Positions 35,701 to 47,700 of a stretch of DNA of 64,000 bases are shown one piece after another (within the stretch, counting starts at the first letter, position 1; the number at the start of each line of letters is the position of its first letter). The stretch covers positions 16,853,063 to 16,917,062 of the forward strand of contig CP099841.1 of the NCBI GenBank assembly GCA_030062745.1. Direction: 5' to 3'. A program made the position numbers and the translations under genes. This stretch comes from Capitulum mitella (lineage: Eukaryota; Arthropoda; Thecostraca; Pollicipedomorpha; Pollicipedidae). The notes below the pieces were generated by a model. It saw only the letters and a program-made list of their open reading frames with translations, was not told the origin of the DNA and did no database searches.

Positions 35701-38700
35701 GGGACCTCGTATTAGGCCCGATATTAAATATTTTGCTCAACTTTGTTGTTTTGATTGTGCTAACAGAAACAAAGTCTATGATGTTGTTTAACATCTCCAA
35801 TTACCAGGATTTGCTTTATTTGGGTTTCAGGTAAGTCATAAGGTCAATGACCTTTGCTATGTATGACCCTGAAGTTTGTGAAAAGCGTTCTTATTCCAAA
35901 CGATAGCCGATATGGGTGTCAAACATTTCTCCCTGTGTACTGAACATGCCTGCATTCTTTTTGATATGTTTGACCTCATTCTGACCTTATACCACTTCAT
36001 ACAAGGTTATACGTGATCAGAGGATGGCATATGAGGATATTGCACCGAACCGTACTGATATGGTTATACATCATATGGGCATCATTTTTAAGTCCCTACT
36101 CTGCTGAACACGATGGGGTGCGTCTTTGGCTGTTATGTACGTCCTTGACTGCTACCGGCTCCCCAGAATCGCTGCGGTCTCCGGAAAGAGATTTGTATGT
36201 CCCGTATCGAAAGCACCAGTTGAAAATTCACAAGGTCTTGCATTGTGGAAATCAGACCACAACCCCAGAATTGTTTTTTCCACATTTGCTGGCATGCAAC
36301 CAAAGCAGTGTGGCCTCGCGGTCAATGTGGGAACCCACGAGGTGGCCGATTGACAGTTTGGGTAGCCGTATCGCTTACAGAGGCGTCGTGGCATATAGCG
36401 AGTGCGATATCAGCAGGAAAGAGTGCATGGTGACCGTTGTCCGGAATGAACCCGGGAGGAGGGTGCGCGGAGCTACTTGAAGGGTTTCGATTGCATTGCT
36501 AATCTGCTGGCAGACGAGATCAGAGACAAGCTGTGGATATCTGGAAATCGATGTACTAAAGTGGATGTCATCGTTCCTGCGGATGAGTTATAGCAAGGCT
36601 ATATCAGACCTAACTCGCCACCAACACGTTGGGGAAGCTTAAAGCGAGTTTTTTTTTCAAACAGCTTAAAGGTCTTTGGGTGATTACGAAGTTATCCGTA
36701 TTGGCGATTTTTTCAGAGAATTATGCCTACATCGCGCAGGACTCAAAGCATTGGTTTTATTGATCGAACGGCCAGTGTGCAGTCCATGTGTGCGTGCTGT
36801 AGGCGAATGCCGATCATTGCAGTTTTTGTTTTATTCCTGTGTAAGACATACTGGCATGGTCGCAGCATTACAGTCAGTCCCGATCCCGTACGTGATATCA
36901 ACTCATTCAGCCATAACATATGGTTACTGCGGCGACAGCTGCGCTGGCCAATGCAAAAATAGGTTCAGTTTGATAAACGTTCATCACCATCGGTCAGATC
37001 ATGGTGCAGGCTCTGAGTGACAGCGGTCAGTAGCGAAGGCTAGCCGGCAGCGAACACGAAATAGTCAAATTTTAACGTCGGCAGACGTTTAAATTTTGTA
37101 TGACTCACCTGGGCAACACTGCTGACAGGATCCTCAACACACGTTTATGACATAAGTACACATTAGGATAGTTGCAAGGAGCGACGACGAAATGATAGCG
37201 TTCGAGCATTCATTTGGTGAAGTCAAGAGTGTTCCGAATTGAATGAAGAACACTGCTGTCCGTGTGTCTCGTCGCTTTTGAACTGTTTCATCTCAGGCTG
37301 ATTGCCTTTGAGCATTAAATGAATAGACTAAATGCGCTGGCATACGGATGGACCATATTAACATCGGCGGCTGGGAAAATAAACATGTGAAATGTTTTAA
37401 GTTTAACGCGATCCGAACCCAGTCGGCCGAATGATGGGAATGCTTCGAGTCGTCCAAGGGGTTTCCGTGACCTGAGTTGGCGCGTGAAGTTAATGAAGAA
37501 CACGGCTGTGCGTACGTCAGCACAGATGATCAATGGTCACTACTGTTTCTATACCTGTTGACTCTTACTATGTTGTTAGTATAACATGTCATACAAGGTT
37601 CGCGTTTTTCGCCCTGCCCATTAAGGTAGCGTTTTCCGTGTCCGTCACGCTGCGTGGCTGTGTGACAATGTTGTATTATGCAAAAAAATTAGAACGTCTT
37701 GACGTTTTGCTTACCGTAGAAAGGGAACGTTCTGTGCTAGATTACGCCGAATTCGTCAAAGAAGTACTCCATCGTGTCAGCAGAGTAGAAGCTTCCAAAT
37801 GATAACCATATTAGTATGGTTTGGTGTGATATCCTCATGGGTTATCCTTTGACTTTTTCGTACCTTTTATGAACTCATATAAGGTCAGGAGGAGGTCAGA
37901 CAAACTAAAAAAGCATTCAGACATATCCAGTTAACGGAAAAATTGTTTGACGCTCATGCAGGTTATGGGTCGATGGAGGAAGTTTTAGGATCTGCATATT
38001 TTCACCAGTTTGCAGATCATGCATGGAAAAAGTCATTGACCTTGTGACCTACGTAAACCAAAATGAGGAACACTTTGGCAATTGGAGATGCTAGACAACG
38101 CCATAGGCTGTTTTTGTTAGCAAAGCAAAGAAATAAAAGTGGCGCGAAATTGCCTTATTTCGAACTACACAAGGCCACGATGTCTCTCTGGGTTAAATGG
38201 CCTCAGAAATGCAATTTTTTTCGATTCTTCAGCTCTTTACGGGTCTGGCGATATAAGGGTTTACGGACTGTGGTATTATGGTAGTATTAATAATATTGTG
38301 GTATTACTTTTATTCCCAATTTTGTAATGGCTGCATTCACTGACCGTGAGAAGCTCATGACTTCTGCAACCGGGCCCTGTGACTCGACCTGGCTCAAAAT
38401 TCCAAAAAAAAAACAAGCGATGCATTCAGATGACCGGATGTACAAACAGTTCTGAGATATGAGGGTGTTAAATATGGGGCTCAGCTGTACGATTTCTCCT
38501 GGAACGCTCCATTTTTCCTAAATACTCTTAGTGGTTTACTTTTTGTCAGATCTAATGATACTTTGTTCCAAGAGTATTGTTACATTCACTGAACAGTTCC
38601 CATCTTGCTTCTGCGTTACACCTGTTCCTCAGTTTAAACCCATGTCCTCAGGTTCTGCGTGGGCCTTCAGTATTAAAGATATGGGTTATGGAGGTTTTGT

Positions 38701-41700
38701 TAATGCCTCTAAGCAGCTTAAATACTTCTATCATATCCGTCCTGCATCGCCTGTAATACAGTGATTGGAACCCTGATCCACCAGATTGCTCTGGATGGGT
38801 CAGCCTCTCCATTCTTGCACGGTTCTAGACGCCTTCCTTCGCTGAACTATGTCTGGCATGTTTATATCTTTTTTGTTCCGATGCCATGATGGAAAACATT
38901 ATTCAAATTGACGTCTAACGCAAGCGCAGTATAGTTTTCTAATCACCTCCGTACTCTTAAATGTGTCGTTCCTATTGATGGCTGCCAGCATTCGAAATCC
39001 TTGCTTGCTGGTTGCTGAGCACTGCTGAACCCTCGCCGGGCCGGCCTCCGGATCCTCCGTTGCCGGGCTGGGGTTAAGGAGAACCCCCAGATCTCAAGAA
39101 CTGTAAGTCCACCGAAAAAGGGTAATTCCGTTGGAAAGCCGGTCACGAAACTAGAAGAAAACCCCTAGGTTTCTTTCCAGTAAGGTCAGCGTGTAGGTCA
39201 CCAGAGGTCATCTTGGATCAGACTAACCCACTGACATTTTTTTGGTAGAAAAATTTGATAACCAGGGCTTCCACGTGGCTCAACACTAAAAAAATGTTTG
39301 ATTTACTCATGTTGGGTGGAAAAGGGAAACTTAATTTGGCCGTTTTAAGGAAAGCGGAAAATGAAGGCAAAAAAGTCTTTTGTGACGACAGGAGTCTTGT
39401 TTTTTCTGAAGATATAACTATATGTGTCGGCTAGAATACCCCACAAATGTCTCCGGAACGCATATGAAGTCTGCAACAATCATAATAAAGTCAAAGGCTA
39501 ACCTACGTCAAAGTATTGGTGTCTACGTCGGGCGTTTCTGGTCTGTGTCGCATCGTTTGCCACGTTAGCATTGATCAGACACGGTACATCATAAAATTCT
39601 GTGACTTTGAATCATGTAGTATACCTTCGGCACCATGAAACCCGTGCCCCAGAACATTTCTCAGGTTAGTAACTTAGGTATCGGACGGTGGGCACAGCCG
39701 CAATTCAGAAGCCTGATATTGGGCTTACAGTTGCTCTCGCGACGTCATTGGTTTTTATTTTGGCAACCAAAAATAAGAGGACTGGAACATTACAAACTGA
39801 TAGAAGGAGGGTATGGGATACTCAGATACTTTTACCCATTCGTATCATTTGCGGCCGTAAAAAGCGTGTTCGGATTAAAAACAAACATATTTTAAAAGGT
39901 GAAATACGGGCGGCCTGGGTCAAATGGGATTTGGTCATCCTTGGAAAATAAGTTTGTGTTTTGGAAGCACGTATGACTGCCAGCAAACATTCCAAGACTG
40001 TGAACCAAAGAATTGTACTGATGTGCAGTTGTACAAAAACATGACCCTCTCCCCCCACACCGACCTTGCGCAGGTTAAAAGACTTTAAATGACTATTCAC
40101 CGTCACTCCGAAGTCTTTTTCCGCATGAATTTCGTTCACCGCATTCCTACCCATTGTATATATGGATTTCAATGTTTACGACTTAGTCCGGTCGCCCTAG
40201 CCGTAGTCCCTTTACATTTGCCATCGTCAGAAGATATCTGCCAATGATTTCCCCCTTCTATGCGTGTATTCAAATTAGGGATGCACCGGATCGGGATTTT
40301 TGTAATCCGGCCGGATACCGGATATGCCGGATCGGGTGCTGGATATCCGGCCGGATACCGGATATTATGGATAACTATTTTTATTTGATATTTGTTGCTG
40401 GAAAATGAGACGCAAAATGACTGCGCTGGAAAAGAAAGGTCTGAAAAACTGGAAAATAACCTCGCAATAACTCTGTATCCCTCAGAGTTATTACGAGGTT
40501 TCCGCATGTTTCATTCTAAAAAAAGAACAACTAAAGAACACAGCGATCATAGCGTAGATCACCGATCACCATCTCTGTCTGAAGGCAAAGGGCAAAGGCT
40601 CCAAAATGCGCAGAATGCCATTACAGCGCCTTGGTAGACCTCAAATATCTGGCTTGATAAGCATTCTGTACAAATGCTAAGGTGCGTCTACTGAAGTATA
40701 TTGTCCTTTAACCAGGGGCGCAGCCAGGGATTTCTTGAGGAGGAGGCCCGGAGCCCAGTGTGAACTGAAATCATACGAAAACCGCCTGCTGGGAAGACAA
40801 TGTGTAATGTTTTTCACAAAAAAATGTGGATCCAAGGAGGAAGCCCGGGCCCCCGGGCCCGCCTTTGGCTGCGCCAATGCCCGTAACACTTGCCGGTATG
40901 GGGCCTTCTGCATTAGGCGGACGTATAGGGGAGAGGGAGGTTGGTACGATCCCCCCAGCCATTTCAACACCTTGCGTCCTAGAGCGTCGCAGAAAAAAAC
41001 AGCGTGTTGCACGTGACAAGATCTCACGACTGGCATCCCTTCTTAAAGTCTCAGGTTAACGAATGATTTTCCACATCGGTTCAAATGTCAAAAATTGGCA
41101 GAAAGTGGTACTTTCTGAGTTAAGTGCAAATGAACGTCAAAGAATAAATGGTGATGAAACGGAACGGATACCATAATGTTCGTCAATCAATTATGAGTGT
41201 CTCTGTACACCACATGATTGTATTTATATAGACCATAAAGGACCCCTGGAGTCCGATCCAGGCCATGCTAGGCCAATCCTTGTCAAGCGGGGTCGTCAGC
41301 TTCAATGCGTTCTCGGAGCTTTAGAAAGCATTTTTTTTTGTATCCAGTTATAGATGCTGAAGTCAAATGTAGTATCTCAATTAACAAACACTATTGTCAA
41401 ATAACATATCAGGGTCATCTTAGGTTACCCAAGGTCATCTGAATCCAGTGACCTAGGGTGACCTTGATTTAACTGAAAATCGTAACATAGATACCTTAAA
41501 AGCTTTTTTCGAGTTGAGATCCAAAGCAAAGTCGAATTTTAGGCATGTCCTCGTGCTGCAGACTCATCATTCCTCGGCCGACGCCGCTCTGCCCGTCGTA
41601 GCAAAAGTATGGCGTCCGTTGCACTGCGCCCTCTTTAGATGAAATAAAGGACACACTGCACCAAATTTGTACCATTCGATTCCTTTCAACATCAGAAATC

Positions 41701-44700
41701 CGAATATATAGGTTGTTTTGCAATACCTATTTCCTATCGCATTCCCAAAGATAAAAAATAACGTGTTTCTCGTCGTACCTCATGACCACACGACATGAGC
41801 TCATGACCCTCGGAAAACCTCAGCGGGGTTGCACCATTCCCCCCCCCCCTCACCACCAAACCCCTAAGAGGGTTCATGAATTTGTACAAGAGTATCTGAG
41901 ACAAATATAAATGTTTGGAAAATAGGAGGATGATGCGCCACGAAATGGTCGGCTGAGCATATGCTGGCTGTTATTACCACATTGAGCTTGAGTCCAATCC
42001 TTGCAAATAATGCCTCAAGCTTTTTGAACTAAGATGAAAAAGTAGTGCTCCAGACAGACCCTGGAACTGTCAGACACATCGACAGTCTAATATAGCAAGG
42101 CACGTTGCTCCTGAAACGGTTTTATAGACAGACGTAAGAACGTCTCGATTGTACACCGCAAGGCAAAATATCCGGCAATATCCGGCCGGATCATGGAAAT
42201 ATCCGGCCGGATACCGGATACCGGATAATCTCAAATATCCGGCCGGATATCCGGCCGGACCGGATATCCGGTGCATCCCTAATTCAAATCATATATATCA
42301 TACATATTTTTTCTACCAGAACTATTTTGCGTATACAAATGGTCAGTCGGGATCGGCGTAAAACCGCGAACACTGAAACCAAGACGCCTCTCCCGAAGTT
42401 AATAAACACAAAAAATTGGGGGGGGGGGGTAAATGATAACAGGAAAGACACGCTCGTCCGCATCACTACCTCTCCAGTTATTCCACGGGGATATCCGGTG
42501 GTAAGGAGTACGAACAGTTTGTAATTAGCCCAGAAAAAGGAACTGTCCAATGCTCACAACGTTTTCCGGTTTGCTTTACAAAATTTTGGGAACAAACAGC
42601 TACCACATGCGTCGTCTCACCCTCCAGCCCGCCGCCGCTGAAAAGGATGCCGATTTTCTGTGTGTCTGTCAGTGCTGTGAGTGGCGGGTGCATGCTATGT
42701 AGAGTGCAAAACATTGCGCACCGCGTCTGGCGGTGATTGGGGTAGTGCATTATGAAGTGCAGGACTGTTTCTTTTCTAAAGCCACGAGGACAGCGAGGGA
42801 GTCAGAGAGCTGGAGGGAATAGAGGCTTTCGTTCAGCTCTGCAACACTCAGCCTCAGTTTGGCGTGAAGCGTGTATTCAATTTTGGCGTCCATGAAGACA
42901 AGTGGTGATGCTTTTGGTCGGCTGGTTGTCATCATCCGAGTCCTCTTAAATGTCGTGATTGGTTTTTTGGCTTTGACGATACTTGGGAGTGAATCCCGGT
43001 CTAGTGGTTTGCGGAATTGAATGAGTTGGTAAACGACGTTAGTCCGTTCCGTGATCTAGTCAGTGATGTCGGTTTTTGTAGTTCTCGTCCTGTTTGGTCG
43101 TCTCACTGTTCATGTGGAATGCTTTAGCATATGACAGGATCACAGACATGGGGTACAATAGTTTGAAAAAGTATGTCGGTCGGTGGATCAGTCGTGTGGT
43201 TTCAGTATGGCCCTCCCTAGATCATCAAGTAGCTTGTCTGAAGGGGTTCGTCTTCTGCGGCTGGACCATAGTCTAGCCGGGCGCAGCTGAAGTCTTTCGA
43301 GTCTTAGTGAGTCACTTGTAGTCAGGCGGCCGTCGAACATTGTGTCGCAGTAGTCAGATGTAGGGAGGATGTTTGTTTCGTAGATGTTGCTCAGAACTAA
43401 CCTGGCAAGGGGTCTGCGGACAAGGTAGCTGGGAGATAGTGCTCTCTTCACCCTGACAGCGACGGCGTTAACGTGCTTTTTAAACCGAAGGTATGTGGAT
43501 ATGTTAAGCCCCAGATGTTCGTGATTGTTCACTGAACACGTACGTTGTTGAAAGACAGTCTAAGTTCCCCGGATTGTTTACGATTTGGGATGTATAATTA
43601 TTTTGTCATGGTTAAAGTTTATTTTTCAGTTACCCCCAGAGCGGGTAATTTTGTACAGACCGTTCTATTAAGAGCGTTCTACGTCTGCTGATCTATATAC
43701 ATGAGGTGTAAAAAGCGACGTGTCGTCAGCAAAGAATAAGGTCTCGCTTATCACTTCGTTGAGCTTCTTTAAACAAACGACTGCCAGTAGGGGCCCGAGA
43801 ACTGACCGCCAGGGGCATCCAGATGTTAGGATTTTGGGTTCAGAAAGAGATGGTCCAATCTTAACTGTCTGAGAACTATCTTTAAGATATGAATGGAGCC
43901 AACTTAATCGTGGTCCTCGGACGCCATGTGAATGCTTACATGTGGCTAGGAGTCTTTGATGCCAAATTTGTCCAAGCATTTGCTTATATCTAAATAAACT
44001 GCCGTAAAATCTAATCCTTTATAAAAAGCTCATCAGGTTTGTGTAGAAGGCATGTGAGCTGCGGCTGCTTACCGTGCTTTGGTCGGTAACCACTCTGCTT
44101 ATGTAAACATTTTTAAAGACAAGTTTTTCGAATACATTTGAAATATCAGGAAGAAGGGTTATTGGGCGATAAATGGTTGGGAAAGAGGCTGACCCTGTAC
44201 ATTTTAAGATAGGTGTAACGTAAACTCGTTTCCACCAAAGTGGGCATCTGCCTTCAGCGAGTGATTTGTTGAACAGCGTTGCAAGTGGTTGTGCAGTAAG
44301 AATGGCGGTCATTTTTGAAATTTGATTGGGATTGCCATCAGGGCCACCAGACTTGTTTGTGTTGAAGTAGTTGACTACGTTGATAACCTCAGCTCCTGTT
44401 ATGTATGTGTTCTCCAGACAACTTGCTGTGTTTTGTTCCCCTGTGGACTAAGGTATGTGGTCTGGGTTCTGTAGGCTCGATTGCTTGACGAAGAAGTTGT
44501 GTAGGATATTTGCGTTATCTATGTCAGAATGAGCCAGATTCCCATTGAAGTCGATTAGAGGAAGTTCCGAGCTGCTTGTCTTCTCCAGCAATCGTTTCAG
44601 GGATTGATGGTATTTATATGGATCATGTCTACGTGCCAACATTTTACTGGTCTCCCTCTGAATGTGAGCATGTATAAGTTTATTTTTTTCCCGATAGAAG

Positions 44701-47700
44701 TTACCATTACTTGCTTGACGCTGCGCATCCCAATCTTCTGGTCTCTTATTTTGTTTTGCTGTTTTGAATAGCCTATCCCGCTTTCTCGTTTTACATCCTA
44801 AGTCAGCATTCACCCATGGCATATGGTTGTGTCTGTTATGACCTTGAGTGAAATGGACTGGTCCAGCATAAAGAATAGACTCGGCAAGGTCAGCGGTTGC
44901 CTTGTCAATGTCTTGCTGTAAGATAGTATTCCAGTCTGTTTGTGTCAGTAGGCTTATCAACCTGTAGGATTAGTAACTAGTATCACTAGTTAAATCTGTT
45001 TTCAGAACGTTACTTTCATCACCGTCAATTCTCTCACCAGCTTATAACGATATATGCTGAACATGAGTCTGTTGTGACACCTGTGGATAGGATGGAACTC
45101 AGTCTGCGCCTTACATGAATCTGTTGTGACACCTGTGGACAGGACGGTGCTCAGTCTGTGCCGTACGTGAGTGGTACCGATGGACAGGACGGTGTCCGGT
45201 CTGCCATACGGTTGCTGTGGTACCTGTGGACAGGACGAATTCCGGTCTGTGCCGTGCATGGATCTGTTGTGGTACCTGTGTACAGGTCAGTATCCGGTCT
45301 TTGCCATGCATACGTCTGTTGTGGTGCGTGTGCACAGAACGGTGTCCAGTCTGTGCCATGCAGCCGTCCGTGGTGGTGCCTGCCGACAGGACGGCGTTAC
45401 CGCCGCCGTCCTGGGCGATGCTGTGGAGGACGAGCCGGGAGTGGACCTGGCTCGCCTGACAGTCAACGCCAGCAATGTGCAAGCCTCGTACGCCTTCTCG
45501 GATGCCAAGCGCAAGCTGCGCAAGGTCCTCTCCGCGGCCAATGTGCAGAAGTTCTCCTGGCAACAGCAGGTAGCGTGAGCTGTTAGACGTCTTCTCTGGC
45601 GATTGGGAGCACGTACGTTCACAAATCTCTAGCTCTTTGAGTCCTGAGGACGTGTGACGGCCATCAAGTGTAGCCTGGCTGCGTGTACTAGTCTGCTGGT
45701 CTTTGGCCGAACACCTGCAGTTCGACGAGTTTCGGTGCATTTTATGACCTGTTTGACGGTGACTGACATGTGACATGAATGTTGTTCATTTCAGTCGGTT
45801 GCTTGTGCACTGGCGGCTCCTGTTAGCTGGCTGACATTGCTGTACCGTGGCTCTGTCAGTCGGTGGGCTTTGGTCTGTCACATGTCTCGTCAGCCAACAA
45901 TCGTTTGTCGTATCTCTGTCGGCTGTCTGGCCGTCCTCTGACTTACGCCTGTCAGCTGTCACCTATCTGATGCTCCTGTGCTGTGTCTCCGCCAATGGTC
46001 GAATAGTCATGCGTCTGCCAGCTGTCTGACTGTGTTCTGCCGTGTCTGTCAGTTGCCTGATAATCCTCTGTCTTGTCTCTGTCAGCTGGCGTCTGGTGAT
46101 CCTCTCGTTTGTTCGTACCGGCGGACTGGCCGTTTTCTGCCGCTCCGTGCCAGCCGTCTGGCGGTCTTGCAGTGAGCTGTTTCTGTCTCCGCCGGAGTGC
46201 CGACCGTTTTCTCTTCTGCTCGTGCCAGGCGGGGCAGGACGAGTCCAGCCCGCTGTTGGCGTTCCTGCGGCTGCAGCTCTCTGAGTCCATCAGTCTGCAG
46301 GATCACGCGCTGATGGCGCAGCTGCACGAGACGATCCGCTGCGTGTCTCTGCTGGACGCTGCCGGCCGGCTGGCGCTGCTGCGCGCGCTGCGACGCGATT
46401 ACGCCGGCCGCTCCGGCTATATCGGCTACCTGGTGCGGGCTCGCGCCGGCCTGCTGGACACGCTGGCTCACGTCCAACTGACAGCGCGTCACGTGCGCCG
46501 AGACCAGACGGTCTGCACGCGCGCACTGGTCGACAAGTGTGTGCTCCTCTTCCTGGAGCGGCATAAGGAGGCACTGCGCCGATTCCAGGCGAGTGCCGCC
46601 GTCCGCTCGCCAGTTGGCCTCGTGGTGGCTGTTGACGTGGAGAGAGTTGAGACACTCCACGGCAGTCGTTGCCCGGTAGTTCTGTTTTCCCCATGATAAT
46701 AGGATGACAGCCAAAAGTTTATACGGGCCACAGGTTGCCCACTTATCGTTCGTGCCATTAATCAGCGATATCACAGCATTGTCTTTACTCGTGTTAGCTT
46801 GTTGGCAGTGGAGCACGAGTCGTCAACAGTGTGCGTGCGTGCGTGCGTGCGTGCGCACTCATTCTTCCTCCTGTAATGGCTGACCTGGTTTAATGAAATC
46901 GCGTAACCGATGGTCGGTGCTTGGGCAGATAAATTTCCGCCAGGCGGCCGCCTCTGATGAGAAGACGGACTTGGTGGCGCGCTTCCTGGGCTTCCTGGCT
47001 GAGGAGCTTCTGCGGGACGCCGACTGGCAGGTGGCTGACGACCACCAGCTCCAGCTGGCTCAGGAAGCCATCGAACAAATGGTCATGGCACAGGTGGGCA
47101 CAGATGGCTGCGGCTACGTTTGTGCACGACCTCTTGCCTGGAGGACAGACGTCGCCTTGTCTATGTGGCAGCTGTTCCGAGTGCAGCTATGTACATGTCC
47201 GTCTGTGCTCGTTTCATACCCAGTGTATGACAAACATCTGATGAGGATCACACTTGCAGGCTGATTTTCGACACAGTTGGGGTAGAATCGACTGATGGAT
47301 GACTCATTTGCCAGGAGTCATGAGTTGGGTCGATTGTGTCAAGTGTTTTTAAGATTGAACCACGTTTGAATCATGGTTCCGGTTACTTAAAATCATTCGA
47401 TCACATGATCGTTTGGGTCGAAATGGGACATAGCTCAGTTTTGACTTAAATTGCTTGATGCCGTACTCGACGTCGTTAATAGTAAAGTGTACCCCAGCAG
47501 TTTTAAATTACAGTTCATACAGACATGACTCGTGGTATATATCTCCTTTGACTTTGACTCATTTCCGCACCAGTTATTTCAAATGAAATGTTTTCCGTGT
47601 TTCCTGTACCAAATCAGTTGGCATTCGATGTTAGATGGTCAGCTCTCATCAGATGGAACAAGTCTGGCGTTTGTTCGCGACCGTCTTCGGATGAGGCCAA

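Larger units (their letters stand above)
40276..42281. mobile_element. hAT-type non-autonomous DNA transposon (G2), 2,006 bp, with intact ends
   Basis: The element is flanked by a perfect 8-bp target duplication ATTCAAAT (40,268-40,275 and 42,282-42,289). Its terminal inverted repeats are TAGGGATGCACCGGAT at the left and ATCCGGTGCATCCCTA at the right. Inside both ends lie arrays of CCGGCCGGATA and CGGATATCCGG words, as expected of subterminal transposase-binding repeats. The 8-bp duplication and TAGGG end fit the hAT superfamily. About 1.17 kb of its length (40,707-41,875) is a later insertion. No transposase is encoded, so it must have been moved in trans. Confidence 0.9.

Noticed and set aside
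36013-36480. 155-codon plus frame between inverted K copies
   Set aside because: No recognised domain, no splice context and unremarkable codon content. Kept only as an unexplained segment.
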